A DNA stretch of 64,000 bases, taken from Jiangella alba. Its GTDB lineage: Bacteria; Actinomycetota; Actinomycetes; Jiangellales; Jiangellaceae. Within the stretch, counting starts at the first letter, position 1; every line of letters begins with the position of its first letter. The notes beneath the pieces are model-generated. The model was not told where the DNA came from. It did not search any database and saw nothing but the letters and a program-made list of their open reading frames with translations. The position numbers and the translations under genes are program-made. Positions 1 through 8,272 of this stretch are shown piece by piece. The stretch covers positions 2,907,501 to 2,971,500 of the forward strand of contig NZ_FNUC01000003.1 of NCBI RefSeq assembly GCF_900106035.1. Reading direction: 5' to 3'.

Positions 1-53
1 GTACCGTCGCAGCGCGGCGACGTCGGACCGCACGTCGGGGTGCGACGGCGCGC

Positions 54-1091
54 TCACACCTCCATCCGCCAGTCCGACGGCGCCGCGACCCACTCGCCGG
101 ACCCGGCGTCGGCGATGATGTACATGTACTCCCCCGGGTTCACCCGCGAGAAGCCCGGCCGCGTCTGCAGGATCGCCGACTTCTCGTACGGCGCCCTGAT
201 CTCCTGCAGCGTGTCGCCGGTGTGCGCGTCGACGATCCGCGACAGCAGCGTGCCGCCGTCCACCACCGCCGACAGCCCCTCGATGCCGACCGACGGGTAG
301 CAGAGGCCGCCGTGGTCGGCCCGGATCAGCACCCGCTCGCGCATCAGCAGCTGCTTCTCCGGCAGCTCCGGCTCGCCGTCGATGATGCCCAGCCCCTTGA
401 GGAAGTTGTCGATGCGGGTCTGGGTGAGCGCGGCGAAGCCCTCGGGCATGACGTTGCCGCCCTGTTCGGCGACGATCGACAGCTTGCCGAGCGACTTCAC
501 GTACTGGTCGATGGTGCCGGCGAACGGGTCGACGTCGTGGACGAAGACGAAGTCGGTGCCCATCAGGCGGGTGAAGTCGAAGATCCGCTTCTGCTCCGGC
601 GTCCGGTCCGAGTTCACCAGCGTGTAGTTGATCGAGGTGTCGCCGGCGCAGTGGTAGTCGATCATCGCGTCGATGTGAGGGATGATCTCCTCGCTGATGA
701 CGGCGGCCATCTTCTGCGTGATCCAGCCCTGCCGGGTGCCCGGGAACACCCGGTTCATGTTGTTCATGTCGGTGTTCCAGCCCTGGCCGGTGGCCCGGGT
801 GCCGCTCTCGAACGCGACCGGGTTGGCCACCGGCACCCCGATGACGGTGCCGGCCAGCTGCTCCGGGTCCAGCCGGGCCAGCGCCGTGTTGACGGCCTCG
901 GCGCCGAAGATCGCGTCGCCGTGCACGTTGGCGATCAGCAGCAGGGTCGCGCCGGGCGACCGGCCGCGCACCACCTGCCCGCTGATCCCCAGTTCCTCGC
1001 CGGAGCTGCGCCGGGCCACCGGCAGCCGGAACCGGGACCGGGAGCCGGGTGCGACGGCGGCGATCTCGTCGGATTGGGTCAGCGTGGTCAT
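54..1091 (-). CDS. AstE/AspA-family deacylase, paralogue 1
   Basis: A 345-residue protein of the succinylglutamate desuccinylase/aspartoacylase branch of M14 zinc carboxypeptidases, which remove acyl groups from N-acyl amino acids. Visible landmarks are VHGDAIFG (H57), the FESGTRATGQGWNTDMNN block, RVFPG, IDYHCAG with the later His ligand, and VAEQGG with the likely catalytic Glu. The usual HxxE zinc motif reads H57-G-D-A60, so the Glu ligand is missing; the paralogue at 8269 has the same change. The ATG at 1091 overlaps the stop of the upstream M32 gene by 4 bp (ATGA), which fixes this start over a much longer open frame. It is the last visible gene of a leftward GntR-peptidase-deacylase operon. 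Cytoplasmic, no signal peptide. Family is solid; the substrate is unknown. Confidence 0.85.
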   Translation of the reverse strand: MTTLTQSDEIAAVAPGSRSRFRLPVARRSSGEELGISGQVVRGRSPGATLLLIANVHGDAIFGAEAVNTALARLDPEQLAGTVIGVPVANPVAFESGTRATGQGWNTDMNNMNRVFPGTRQGWITQKMAAVISEEIIPHIDAMIDYHCAGDTSINYTLVNSDRTPEQKRIFDFTRLMGTDFVFVHDVDPFAGTIDQYVKSLGKLSIVAEQGGNVMPEGFAALTQTRIDNFLKGLGIIDGEPELPEKQLLMRERVLIRADHGGLCYPSVGIEGLSAVVDGGTLLSRIVDAHTGDTLQEIRAPYEKSAILQTRPGFSRVNPGEYMYIIADAGSGEWVAAPSDWRMEV

Positions 1092-2596
1092 CGGGTCTCC
1101 CCTTCGGTGTCGGGCGCGTAGCGCCGCTCGAGATGGGACAGGTAGGCCTCGGTGCCGAGGTCGGCGCCGGTGGCGCGCGGCACCAGCTCGGCGAGGGTGA
1201 ACGTGCGGCCGGGCGCGTGCACGTGGCGGCGCAGCCAGCCCAGCATCGGCGCGAAGTCGCCGGCCTCGGCGCCGGCCTCGAGGTCGACGCCGTCGCGGCG
1301 CATCGCGGCGGCCAGCTGGGCCGACACCAGGTTGCCGATGACGTAGCTGGTGAACAGCCCCATCCACCGGTGGCACCAGTGCGGGTCCTGCAGGGCGCCG
1401 TCGCGGTCGGACGCGGGCGCGGCGCCGAAGTACTCGGCGCTGCGCGCGTTCCACAGCTCCGGCACGTCGTCGACGTCGAGCGTGCCGGACAGCAGCGACG
1501 TCTCGATCTCCCAGCGCAGCAGGATGTGCAGGTTGAAGGTCAGCTCGTCGGTGGCGATGCGGATGACGCTGGTCGGGCGGGCCACCAGCGCCTCGTGCAG
1601 CGACTCCGGCGTCACCTCGCCGGGGTGGTCGCCCAGGTATGGCGCCAGCACCCCGTGCGCGAACCGGGCGAACTCGGGGGTGCGCCCGACGATGTTCTCC
1701 CAGAACTTCGCCTGCGACTCGTGCAGCCACGGCATGACGCCGCGCGCCGCCGACGTCCCCCACAGCTCCGGCGCGATGCCCTGCTCGTAGAGCGCGTGCC
1801 CGATCTCGTGGACGGCGCTGGTGAGGATCTCGTCGAACGGGACGTCGTCGCGCAGCGTGAAGCGGACGTCGTTGGCGCCGGACGGGCTGGTGAACGGGTG
1901 CGGCGACACCGCGAGGCCGCCGCGGTTCCAGTCGTAGCCGATGCGCTCGGTGAGGTCGCGGACGAACGCGAACGCCGTCTGCCGGTCGAGGTCGGGGAAG
2001 CCGACCCGGGGCCGGCCGGCGTAGCGCTGCTGCCGCAGCGCGTTCAGCCGCAGGACCGGCTCGCGCAGGCCGGCCAGCAGCGCGTCGGTGGCCGCGTAGG
2101 ACAGGCCCGGCTCGTACGCCGACAGCAGCGCGTCCATCGGGTGGTCGGGGTAGCCGACGGCGTCGGCCAGCCGCAGGTTGAGGTCGACCAGCCGCCGCAG
2201 CCACGGCGCGAAGTCGGCCCAGCGGCCGGCCGCACGGGCGTCGCGCCAGGCCGGGAACGCCTCGGCCGCGACCACCTGGAAGTCGGACAGCACCTCGACC
2301 GGCCGGGTGCGGGCCGCGTCGTGGTCGCGCCGCGCCGTGCGCGCGACGGCCCAGGCGGCGAAGTCGTCGTCCGGGTCCGGTCCGTGCCGCTCGACGGCCG
2401 CGACCAGCTGGTCCAGGCGCGGGTCGGCGATGCGGTCGCGCATGCGCCGCTCCATCAGCCCGATCTGGCGGGCGCGGTCGGCGGTCGCGCCGTCCGGGAG
2501 CACGGTCTGCTGGTCGTAGCGGAGGTGGTCGAAGATCCGGCGGTAGTCCTCGGTCTCGGCGAGGTACTCGCGCAGGTCGGCGATGGGGGGTGCCAC
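1088..2596 (-). CDS. M32 family metallocarboxypeptidase (Taq-type)
   Basis: A 502-residue cytoplasmic zinc carboxypeptidase of family M32, which trims C-terminal residues from peptides. Full length for the family (about 500). The M32 HPF motif is seen as SPHPFT near residue 231 and the zinc site HEIGH at 263-267, followed by ALYEQG. The start is GTG at 2596 with AGGAGG about 8 bp upstream. It follows the GntR gene by 22 bp and overlaps the next deacylase by 4 bp, so the three are one transcript. The pairing with a deacylase and a divergent transporter suggests breakdown of an imported acylated peptide or amino-acid conjugate (inference). Confidence 0.93.
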   Translation of the reverse strand: MAPPIADLREYLAETEDYRRIFDHLRYDQQTVLPDGATADRARQIGLMERRMRDRIADPRLDQLVAAVERHGPDPDDDFAAWAVARTARRDHDAARTRPVEVLSDFQVVAAEAFPAWRDARAAGRWADFAPWLRRLVDLNLRLADAVGYPDHPMDALLSAYEPGLSYAATDALLAGLREPVLRLNALRQQRYAGRPRVGFPDLDRQTAFAFVRDLTERIGYDWNRGGLAVSPHPFTSPSGANDVRFTLRDDVPFDEILTSAVHEIGHALYEQGIAPELWGTSAARGVMPWLHESQAKFWENIVGRTPEFARFAHGVLAPYLGDHPGEVTPESLHEALVARPTSVIRIATDELTFNLHILLRWEIETSLLSGTLDVDDVPELWNARSAEYFGAAPASDRDGALQDPHWCHRWMGLFTSYVIGNLVSAQLAAAMRRDGVDLEAGAEAGDFAPMLGWLRRHVHAPGRTFTLAELVPRATGADLGTEAYLSHLERRYAPDTEGETR

Positions 2597-2618
2597 GTGC
2601 GGTCCTCCTGGGTCTGGG

Positions 2619-3326
2619 TCAGGCGGGACGGTGCCCGGCGGCCGGCTCGTCGGCGCCGGCCACGCGCTGGCGGAAGTACTCGAGGACCTGGTCGCCCGTC
2701 TGGCAGAGAAACGCGCTGACCAGGGCGGCCACGGCCTCGGCGTTGCCGTTGCGCACGGCGGTGGTGGCCTGGCGGTAGAAGATGTTGTTGAGCGTGACGT
2801 GCTCGGGGTCGTCGCGCAGCCCGTGCGGCACCGACGAGATGCGGGCGCGCAGCTGCCGGACGACCTCCAGCGCGGTGCGGTTGCCGGACGCGTCGTAGAG
2901 GATCTCCCGCCACCGCCAGGCCGTCTGGAACATCAGCTCCCACTCGCCGCTGGCCGAGAGCTCCAGGACCTGCGCGAGCAGCGCCTCCATGCGTTCCACC
3001 TCGGCCGGGCCGAGCCGCGGGACGGCCGCGCGGGCCATGTCCGCCTCGATCAGCGCGCGCAGCCCGTACACCTCCCGCACCGTCTGCCGCGACATGCCGC
3101 TGGACACCGCGCCGACGTTCGGCACGTGCCGGACCAGCCCGCGGCCGGCCAGGACGCGCAACGCCTCGCGCACCGGCGCCCGGCTGACCTCCAGCTCCTT
3201 GGCGATCGCCAGCTCGCGGATGCGGGCGCCCTCGGGGAACCGGCCGTCGATGATGGCCCGCTCGATCCAGTCGGCCACCGTCTCGGGCAGGGTCGATGAC
3301 TCCGTCAGGGCGTCGGTCGTGACCAT
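2619..3326 (-). CDS. GntR-family regulator, FadR/FCD type
   Basis: A 235-residue one-component regulator. The N-terminal winged helix covers about residues 10-75 (VADWIERAIIDGRF, ELEVSRAPVREALRVL) and is followed by an all-helical FCD ligand-binding domain. The ATG at 3326 is chosen because upstream in-frame codons run into the promoter region; a longer frame to 3458 exists but would cover the operator. It heads the leftward operon and faces the ABC operon starting at 3659. An inverted repeat matching the FadR-subfamily pattern (t-N-G-T-N-A-C-N-a) overlaps its own -10, suggesting autoregulation, with a second copy before the transporter. The ligand is probably the imported substrate or a breakdown product. 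Confidence 0.9.
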   Translation of the reverse strand: MVTTDALTESSTLPETVADWIERAIIDGRFPEGARIRELAIAKELEVSRAPVREALRVLAGRGLVRHVPNVGAVSSGMSRQTVREVYGLRALIEADMARAAVPRLGPAEVERMEALLAQVLELSASGEWELMFQTAWRWREILYDASGNRTALEVVRQLRARISSVPHGLRDDPEHVTLNNIFYRQATTAVRNGNAEAVAALVSAFLCQTGDQVLEYFRQRVAGADEPAAGHRPA

Positions 3327-3351
3327 CTCGTTCCCGTCTCGCGTGGAAATG

Positions 3352-3363
3352 ATTGTCGACAAT
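3352..3363. promoter_or_regulatory. GntR operator 1 (ATTGTCGACAAT)
   Basis: A perfect 12-bp palindrome, ATTGTCGACAAT, 26 bp upstream of the GntR start. On the minus strand it overlaps a TATTGT hexamer (3364-3359) that fits an actinobacterial -10 (TANNNT). The core TTGTCGACAA fits FadR-type GntR sites. A near-identical copy lies 270 bp away at 3622. Confidence 0.7.
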
Positions 3364-3457
3364 AAGACCCGACTCGCCGCCGACGCAAGACCCGCGCCCG
3401 GAGGTCTCGGCCGGACGCCGGAGCGCGCATCGGGTTCGTAAAGTCTGCGTGACGTCA

Positions 3458-3486
3458 TTGACAGCCCGCACGCTGTTTCCTAAGCT
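3458..3486 (+). promoter_or_regulatory. Sigma-70-like promoter for the ABC operon
   Basis: TTGACA at 3458-3463, a 17-bp spacer, then TAAGCT at 3481-3486, a consensus -35 and an actinobacterial TANNNT -10. Transcription would start near 3493, giving a leader of about 165 nt before the ATG at 3659. That leader contains operator 2, so bound regulator would block elongation or a second, downstream promoter. Confidence 0.5.
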
Positions 3487-3621
3487 CACGGCAATCGCAC
3501 CGGCCGTCGGCCGCACTCGATCGCCGTCCGGCCCCGCGCGACGCCGCCCCCTCGGACCGAGGGTCAGCCCTCGCGTTCATACGCCTCCTCGCCCCGACGA
3601 GAGGCCACATTGACTCACTGT

Positions 3622-3633
3622 AGTGTCGACAAT
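3622..3633. promoter_or_regulatory. GntR operator 2 (AGTGTCGACAAT)
   Basis: AGTGTCGACAAT differs from operator 1 at one position. It lies 26 bp before the substrate-binding-protein ATG and just upstream of its GGAGG ribosome site. It also overlaps a possible TAGTGT -10 at 3621. The paired sites are the expected signature of control by the adjacent FCD regulator. Confidence 0.65.
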
Positions 3634-3658
3634 CTCTCCTGATGTGGAGGTCAGGCAC

Positions 3659-4732
3659 ATGGCACCCGAACTCAGTCGACGGTCGCTGCTGACCATCGCC
3701 GGCGGACTCGGCGCCGGCTACCTGCTCGCCGGGTGCGGCAGCGACGATGAACCGTCGGCCACCGGGGCGTCCGGTGGCGGCGGCGAGCTCGTCGTCCGCA
3801 CCTGGAGCGGCGTCTGGGAGGGCGCCGTCAACGCGATGGCGTCCGGCTTCGAGTCCGCGAGCGGCATCTCGCTGCTCAACGACCCGGGCAGCGACACGCT
3901 CACACTGCTGGAACAGCGGCCGGGCGAGCACGACGTCGCCTGGCTGATCGGCACCGACTCCACCCGCGGCATGACCGACGGCACCCTCGAGCCGATCGAC
4001 ACCAGCCGGATCGAGCGGTTCGGCCAGATCAACTCGCGGCTCTCCGACGGCATCACCCACGAGGGCGAGCTGTCCGGCGTCCCGATCAGCTACACCGCCA
4101 CCGGCATCATCTACAACCGCGACCGCCTCGGGTTCGAGATCACCAGCTGGGAGGACCTCTGGCGCGAGGAGCTGCGCGGGCAGCTGTGCATCCAGAACGC
4201 GCCGTCGATCGGCGGCCTGTTCCTCGTCTTCACCGGCGCGCGCGTCTTCGGCTCCGGCCCGGACGACTACGAGGCCGGCTGGAAGGCGATCGAGGAGCTG
4301 GCGCCGAACGTCCAGTTCCTCTTCAACACCAGCAGCGACGGCGTCAGCAAGCTGGCCTCGGGCAGCGTGCTGGCCTGCGTCACCATCGCCGACCAGGGCG
4401 TGCCGCTGCGCGAGCAGGGCATCGAGACCGTCATCCCGGAGGAGGGCACCACCTACAGCATCCAGAGCCTCACCGTGCCGGCCGAGACGAAGAACAAGGA
4501 CGCCGCCTACGAGTTCATCAACTTCATGCTCGACCCGGACAACCAGGTCGAGTGGGCCCGCAACGGCAAGGCGGCGCCGTCGACCACCGACGTCACGCTC
4601 CCCGACGACCTCGCCTCCGAGCTGATGGAGACGCCGGCCGTCGCCGAGAGCCTGTGGCCGATCGACTGGTACGAGTTCGGCCAGCAGATCCCGGACTGGA
4701 CCACGCGCTGGCAGAGGATCTTCGGCTCGTGA
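3659..4732 (+). CDS. ABC transporter substrate-binding lipoprotein (spermidine/putrescine type)
   Basis: A 357-residue extracellular solute-binding protein of the PotD/type 1 group. The N-terminus carries a twin-arginine motif (RRSLLTIAGG) and a lipobox (LLAGC), so export is probably by Tat followed by lipid anchoring at Cys 22-23. The mature part starts with ELVVRTWSGVWEGAVN, typical of this family. The ATG at 3659 is preferred over an in-frame GTG 36 bp upstream because it has GGAGG eight bases away and begins the signal peptide; the GTG lies inside the operator. The stop overlaps the next permease start (GTGA). It is the first gene of a six-gene operon. The ligand is unknown; the following deacylase and amidohydrolase suggest an acylated amine or amino acid rather than a free polyamine. 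Confidence 0.9.
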   Translation: MAPELSRRSLLTIAGGLGAGYLLAGCGSDDEPSATGASGGGGELVVRTWSGVWEGAVNAMASGFESASGISLLNDPGSDTLTLLEQRPGEHDVAWLIGTDSTRGMTDGTLEPIDTSRIERFGQINSRLSDGITHEGELSGVPISYTATGIIYNRDRLGFEITSWEDLWREELRGQLCIQNAPSIGGLFLVFTGARVFGSGPDDYEAGWKAIEELAPNVQFLFNTSSDGVSKLASGSVLACVTIADQGVPLREQGIETVIPEEGTTYSIQSLTVPAETKNKDAAYEFINFMLDPDNQVEWARNGKAAPSTTDVTLPDDLASELMETPAVAESLWPIDWYEFGQQIPDWTTRWQRIFGS

Positions 4733-5595
4733 CCCGAGCACGCTCCCCCGAGGACGAGGCCACGCTGGGACGGCGCGGCAGCTGGCTGCTGGGCGGCCCG
4801 ATGCTGGTGTTCGTGGTGGCCATGTTCGGCTACCCGGCGTACCTGGTGCTGCGCACCAGCGTGGCCAGTGGTGACGGGCTGGACTCCGGCGGGTTCAGCC
4901 TCACCCACTACGTCACGTTCTTCACCGACTCGCTGTACCTCGACGCGTTGCTGAACACGTTCGTCATCGCGGTGGTCTCGACGGCGATCACCGCGGTGCT
5001 CGGGCTGCTGTACGCCTACGAGATCACCCGGCGGCCGGGGCTGCGCACCGTGCTGCTCCTACTGCTGGTGCTGCCGCTGCTGGTGAACGGCGTGGTGCGG
5101 ATCTACGGGCTGCAGCTGGGGATGATCTCGCTGGACCGTGTGCTGCTCGACCTCGGGCTGCGCGACACCCCGCTCGGGCTGCAGTACTCCTTCGCCGGCA
5201 TCATCATCGCGCTGGTCATGTTCCAGTTCCCGTTCATGGCGCTGGCGATCTACGCGGGGCTGTCGCGGCTGGACGTCTCGCTGGTCGAGGCGGCGCAGAC
5301 GCTCGGCGCGCCGCGGCGGGCGGTGCTGCTGCGGGTGGTGCTGCCGCTGGCGGTGCCCGGGCTGGTCGCGGGCAGCGTGCTGACGTTCGCCGCCGCGGCC
5401 GGCACCTTCATCGTCCCGGCCATGATGGGCGGCGGACGGGTCAACACCATCCCGCAGATGATCTACACGTCGGTCAGCCAGACGTCGCAGTGGGCCACCG
5501 CCTCGGCGTTCGCCGTCGTGCTGGTCGCCATCCTCGCCGTCTCCATCCTCTACAGCCTGCGCCGCGGCCTGCGTTCGACGGCGGGAACGAGGTGA
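4729..5595 (+). CDS. ABC transporter permease (PotB-like)
   Basis: A 288-residue inner-membrane permease with about six membrane segments. It carries the cytoplasmic EAA loop (LVEAAQTLGAPRRAVLLRVVLPLAVPG) that docks on the ATPase. The GTG start at 4729 overlaps the binding-protein stop by 4 bp; a longer open frame starting at 4186 is a shadow through the previous gene. Pairs with the permease at 5601. Confidence 0.92.
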   Translation: MTRARSPEDEATLGRRGSWLLGGPMLVFVVAMFGYPAYLVLRTSVASGDGLDSGGFSLTHYVTFFTDSLYLDALLNTFVIAVVSTAITAVLGLLYAYEITRRPGLRTVLLLLLVLPLLVNGVVRIYGLQLGMISLDRVLLDLGLRDTPLGLQYSFAGIIIALVMFQFPFMALAIYAGLSRLDVSLVEAAQTLGAPRRAVLLRVVLPLAVPGLVAGSVLTFAAAAGTFIVPAMMGGGRVNTIPQMIYTSVSQTSQWATASAFAVVLVAILAVSILYSLRRGLRSTAGTR

Positions 5596-5600
5596 GCGCG

Positions 5601-6407
5601 ATGGGACGCGAGCGCGTCCGCTACCCGGCCTTCGCCATCTGCTTCACGCTGCTGCTCCTGCTGCCGCTCGTGGTGGTCGTCGCCACGGCGGTCAACCCCG
5701 GCGCGTACATCAAGTTCCCGCCCGACGGGTTCACGCTCGACTGGTTCACCACCGCCGTCGAGACGCCGCGGTTCCAGTCGTCGCTACTGCTCAGCCTCCG
5801 CATCGCCGTCATCGCGTCGGTGGTGGGGCTGGCCCTGACGATCCCGACGGCGGTCGCGATCACCCGCGGCCGGCGACGGATGCGGCCCTGGGTCAGCACC
5901 GCGACCGTGCTGCCGCTGATCACGCCGGACATGCTGCTGGCGCTCGGCCTGCTGATCATGCTGGTGCAGATCGGGATGGCCAGCAGCCTGGTCGGGCTGG
6001 TGCTCGGCCACGTCCTCATCGGCATGCCGCTGGCGGTGCAGGTGCTGGTGGCCGCGCTCAGCGGCGTCGACGAGAACGTCGAGCAGGCGGCGCAGACCCT
6101 GGGCGCCTCGCGGGCCACCGCGTTCATCCGGGTGACGCTGCCGGCGATCCTGCCGGCCATCGGGTCGGCGGCGGTGTTCCTGTTCATCTTCTCCTTCGAC
6201 AACGTCTCCATCTCGCTGTTCCTGTCCGCACCGGGCCAGACGACGCTGCCGATCACGATGTTCCAGTACCTGGAGTACAACTCCGATCCGACCGTCTCGG
6301 CGATGTCGACGATCCTCATCGTCCTGTCACTGGTCGTCGCCGTGGTCCTGTCGCGGCTGGGTGGCCTCTCCCACCTCGCCGGCTCGCCCACCAGGAGATC
6401 GTCATGA
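5601..6407 (+). CDS. ABC transporter permease (PotC-like)
   Basis: A 268-residue second permease with six predicted membrane segments and an EAA loop (NVEQAAQTLGASRATAFIRVTLPAILPAIG). The ATG at 5601 is chosen because GAGGTGA lies six bases upstream. A GTG at 5592 overlapping the previous stop (GTGA) is in frame and would add three residues. Forms the heterodimeric channel with the preceding gene. Confidence 0.9.
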   Translation: MGRERVRYPAFAICFTLLLLLPLVVVVATAVNPGAYIKFPPDGFTLDWFTTAVETPRFQSSLLLSLRIAVIASVVGLALTIPTAVAITRGRRRMRPWVSTATVLPLITPDMLLALGLLIMLVQIGMASSLVGLVLGHVLIGMPLAVQVLVAALSGVDENVEQAAQTLGASRATAFIRVTLPAILPAIGSAAVFLFIFSFDNVSISLFLSAPGQTTLPITMFQYLEYNSDPTVSAMSTILIVLSLVVAVVLSRLGGLSHLAGSPTRRSS

Positions 6408-7489
6408 CGTTCACCCACCAGTCCGGCACCGTCCCCGCCACCACGGAGGCGTCCGCGCCCTACCTGCGGCTGCGGGCGGTCACCAAGCAGTACCCGACCG
6501 GCGGCGGCGTCGCCGGCGTCGACCTCACCGTCGCCAAGGGCGACATGCTGGTGCTGCTCGGCCCGTCCGGCTGCGGCAAGACGACGCTGCTGCGCACGCT
6601 GGCCGGGCTGCTGCAACCCGACTCCGGCGCCATCGAGCTGGACGGCCAGGACCTCGTCTCGGTGCCGACGTTCCGGCGCAACATCTCGATGGTGTTCCAG
6701 ACCTGGGCGCTGTTCCCGACCATGACCGTGCGCGACAACGTCGCGTTCGGGCTGAAGATGCGCCACGTCGGCAAGCAGGACCGCGCCGAGCGGGTGGCCC
6801 GGGCGCTGGAGCTGGTCGGGCTGACGGAGTTCGCCGACCGGCTGCCGCGGCAGCTCTCCGGCGGGCAGCAGCAGCGGGTCGCCGTGGCCCGCGCCATCGT
6901 CGTCGAGCCCCGGCTGATCCTCATGGACGAGCCGCTGTCCAGCCTCGACCACCGCATCCGCGTGCAGTTGCGGGCGCAGCTCAAGGACCTGCAGCGCGGT
7001 CTCGGCCTGACCGGCGTCTACGTCACGCACGACCACACCGAGGCGCTGGCGCTGGGCGACCGCATCGCCGTCATGGACGCCGGGCGCATCGTCGAGCTGG
7101 GCCGGCCGGTCGACGTGTTCGCCCGGCCCACCCGCCGCTACACCGCCGAGTTCCTCGGCCTGGCCAATGTGGTCGACGTCAGCGCCGACGGCGACGGCTA
7201 CCGCACCGCGGCCGGCGCCCGGATCCCGGGCGACGTCACCGCCGGCCGGTCCGACGTCGTCGCCGTCGCGCTGCGGCCCGACTGCGTGCGGCTCAGCCAG
7301 ACCGACGACGGCGGCACGCCGGGCGTCGTCCGGGTGGTCGAGTACCAGCCCGGCGGCGTCCTGCACGACGTCGAGCTGACCGGCGGCGCCCGGCTGCAGG
7401 CGCTGACGCCGGTCGGGCTCAGCTACTCGATCGACACCCCGGTCTTCGTGACCCCCGAATGGAGCAAGGCCGTACCCCTGGCCGACTGA
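6404..7489 (+). CDS. ABC transporter ATP-binding protein (PotA-like)
   Basis: A 361-residue ATPase with Walker A GPSGCGKT (53-60), signature LSGGQ (151-155), Walker B LILMDEP (171-177) and a C-terminal TOBE-like domain of roughly 110 residues, as in PotA, MalK and FbpC. The ATG overlaps the permease stop (ATGA). Energises the transporter made by the three genes upstream. Confidence 0.93.
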   Translation: MTFTHQSGTVPATTEASAPYLRLRAVTKQYPTGGGVAGVDLTVAKGDMLVLLGPSGCGKTTLLRTLAGLLQPDSGAIELDGQDLVSVPTFRRNISMVFQTWALFPTMTVRDNVAFGLKMRHVGKQDRAERVARALELVGLTEFADRLPRQLSGGQQQRVAVARAIVVEPRLILMDEPLSSLDHRIRVQLRAQLKDLQRGLGLTGVYVTHDHTEALALGDRIAVMDAGRIVELGRPVDVFARPTRRYTAEFLGLANVVDVSADGDGYRTAAGARIPGDVTAGRSDVVAVALRPDCVRLSQTDDGGTPGVVRVVEYQPGGVLHDVELTGGARLQALTPVGLSYSIDTPVFVTPEWSKAVPLAD

Positions 7490-7504
7490 GCGAAGGAGCG
7501 TTCG

Positions 7505-8272
7505 TTGCGGATCGACTTCCACACCCACATCTGGAACACCCAGCTCGACGAGGTGGACACGTTCGTCCAGAACATCACCGCGCTCGGGATCGACAAGGCC
7601 GTGGTGCTGCCCATCGCGCCGTACATGTCGAACCAGGCGGTGGCCGACCTCGTCACCAAGGCCGACGGCGCGATCGTCGGGTTCGCCTCCGTGGTCCCGT
7701 TCGCCGAGACCACCGGCATCCCGCGGGAGGACCCGCTGGAGACGCTGGCGCACGCGGTGAACGTGCTCGGGCTCAAGGGCCTCAAGCTGCACCCGCTGAT
7801 CCAGGGGTTCGCACTGAACGACCCCGGCCTGGTGCCGGTGGTCTCCGCCGCCGGCGACCTCGGCATCCCCGTCATCTTCCACACCGGGCCGTCGAACGGC
7901 CGGGCCGGGCGGCTGGAGAACGGGCGCGTCGAGCTGCTCGACGACCTCGCGGTCATGTGCCCGAACACGGTGCTGGTCGCGGGGCACGCCAACCCGATGA
8001 GCGACGCGCTCTACCTCGCCCGCAAGCACCCGAACGTCTACCTGGAGACGTCCATCTCGTGGGCGCGGTGGGGCGCGCTGATCCCCGGCCTGGTGAAGCA
8101 GGTGGTCACCGAGGCCGGCCCGGACAAGATCCTCTACGGCAGCGACTTCTCCCTCGACCGCGACCAGCGCGTCATCGACACCGACGCCGTCTTCACGTCG
8201 TCCGGCCTGTCCGCCGGCGACCTCGAGCTGGTCTTCGGCGGCAACGCCGCCCGGCTGCTGGGGCTGTCGTGA
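7505..8272 (+). CDS. Amidohydrolase-superfamily metal-dependent hydrolase
   Basis: A 255-residue TIM-barrel hydrolase of the amidohydrolase-2 type. Metal-site landmarks are the N-terminal FHTH, LKLHP, IFHTG, AGHANP and YGSDF with the final Asp. The start is TTG at 7505 with GAAGGAG seven bases upstream; no better in-frame start exists. Fifteen bp separate it from the ATPase gene, and its stop overlaps the next GTG. Likely hydrolyses a ring or amide/ester bond of the imported compound, or decarboxylates it; the family does not tell which. Confidence 0.85.
   Translation: MRIDFHTHIWNTQLDEVDTFVQNITALGIDKAVVLPIAPYMSNQAVADLVTKADGAIVGFASVVPFAETTGIPREDPLETLAHAVNVLGLKGLKLHPLIQGFALNDPGLVPVVSAAGDLGIPVIFHTGPSNGRAGRLENGRVELLDDLAVMCPNTVLVAGHANPMSDALYLARKHPNVYLETSISWARWGALIPGLVKQVVTEAGPDKILYGSDFSLDRDQRVIDTDAVFTSSGLSAGDLELVFGGNAARLLGLS

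Noticed and set aside
54-2204. 716-residue minus-strand frame
   Set aside because: Only the part from 1091 onward is the deacylase. The upstream part is the M32 gene in another frame, and the ATGA overlap at 1088-1091 defines the true start.
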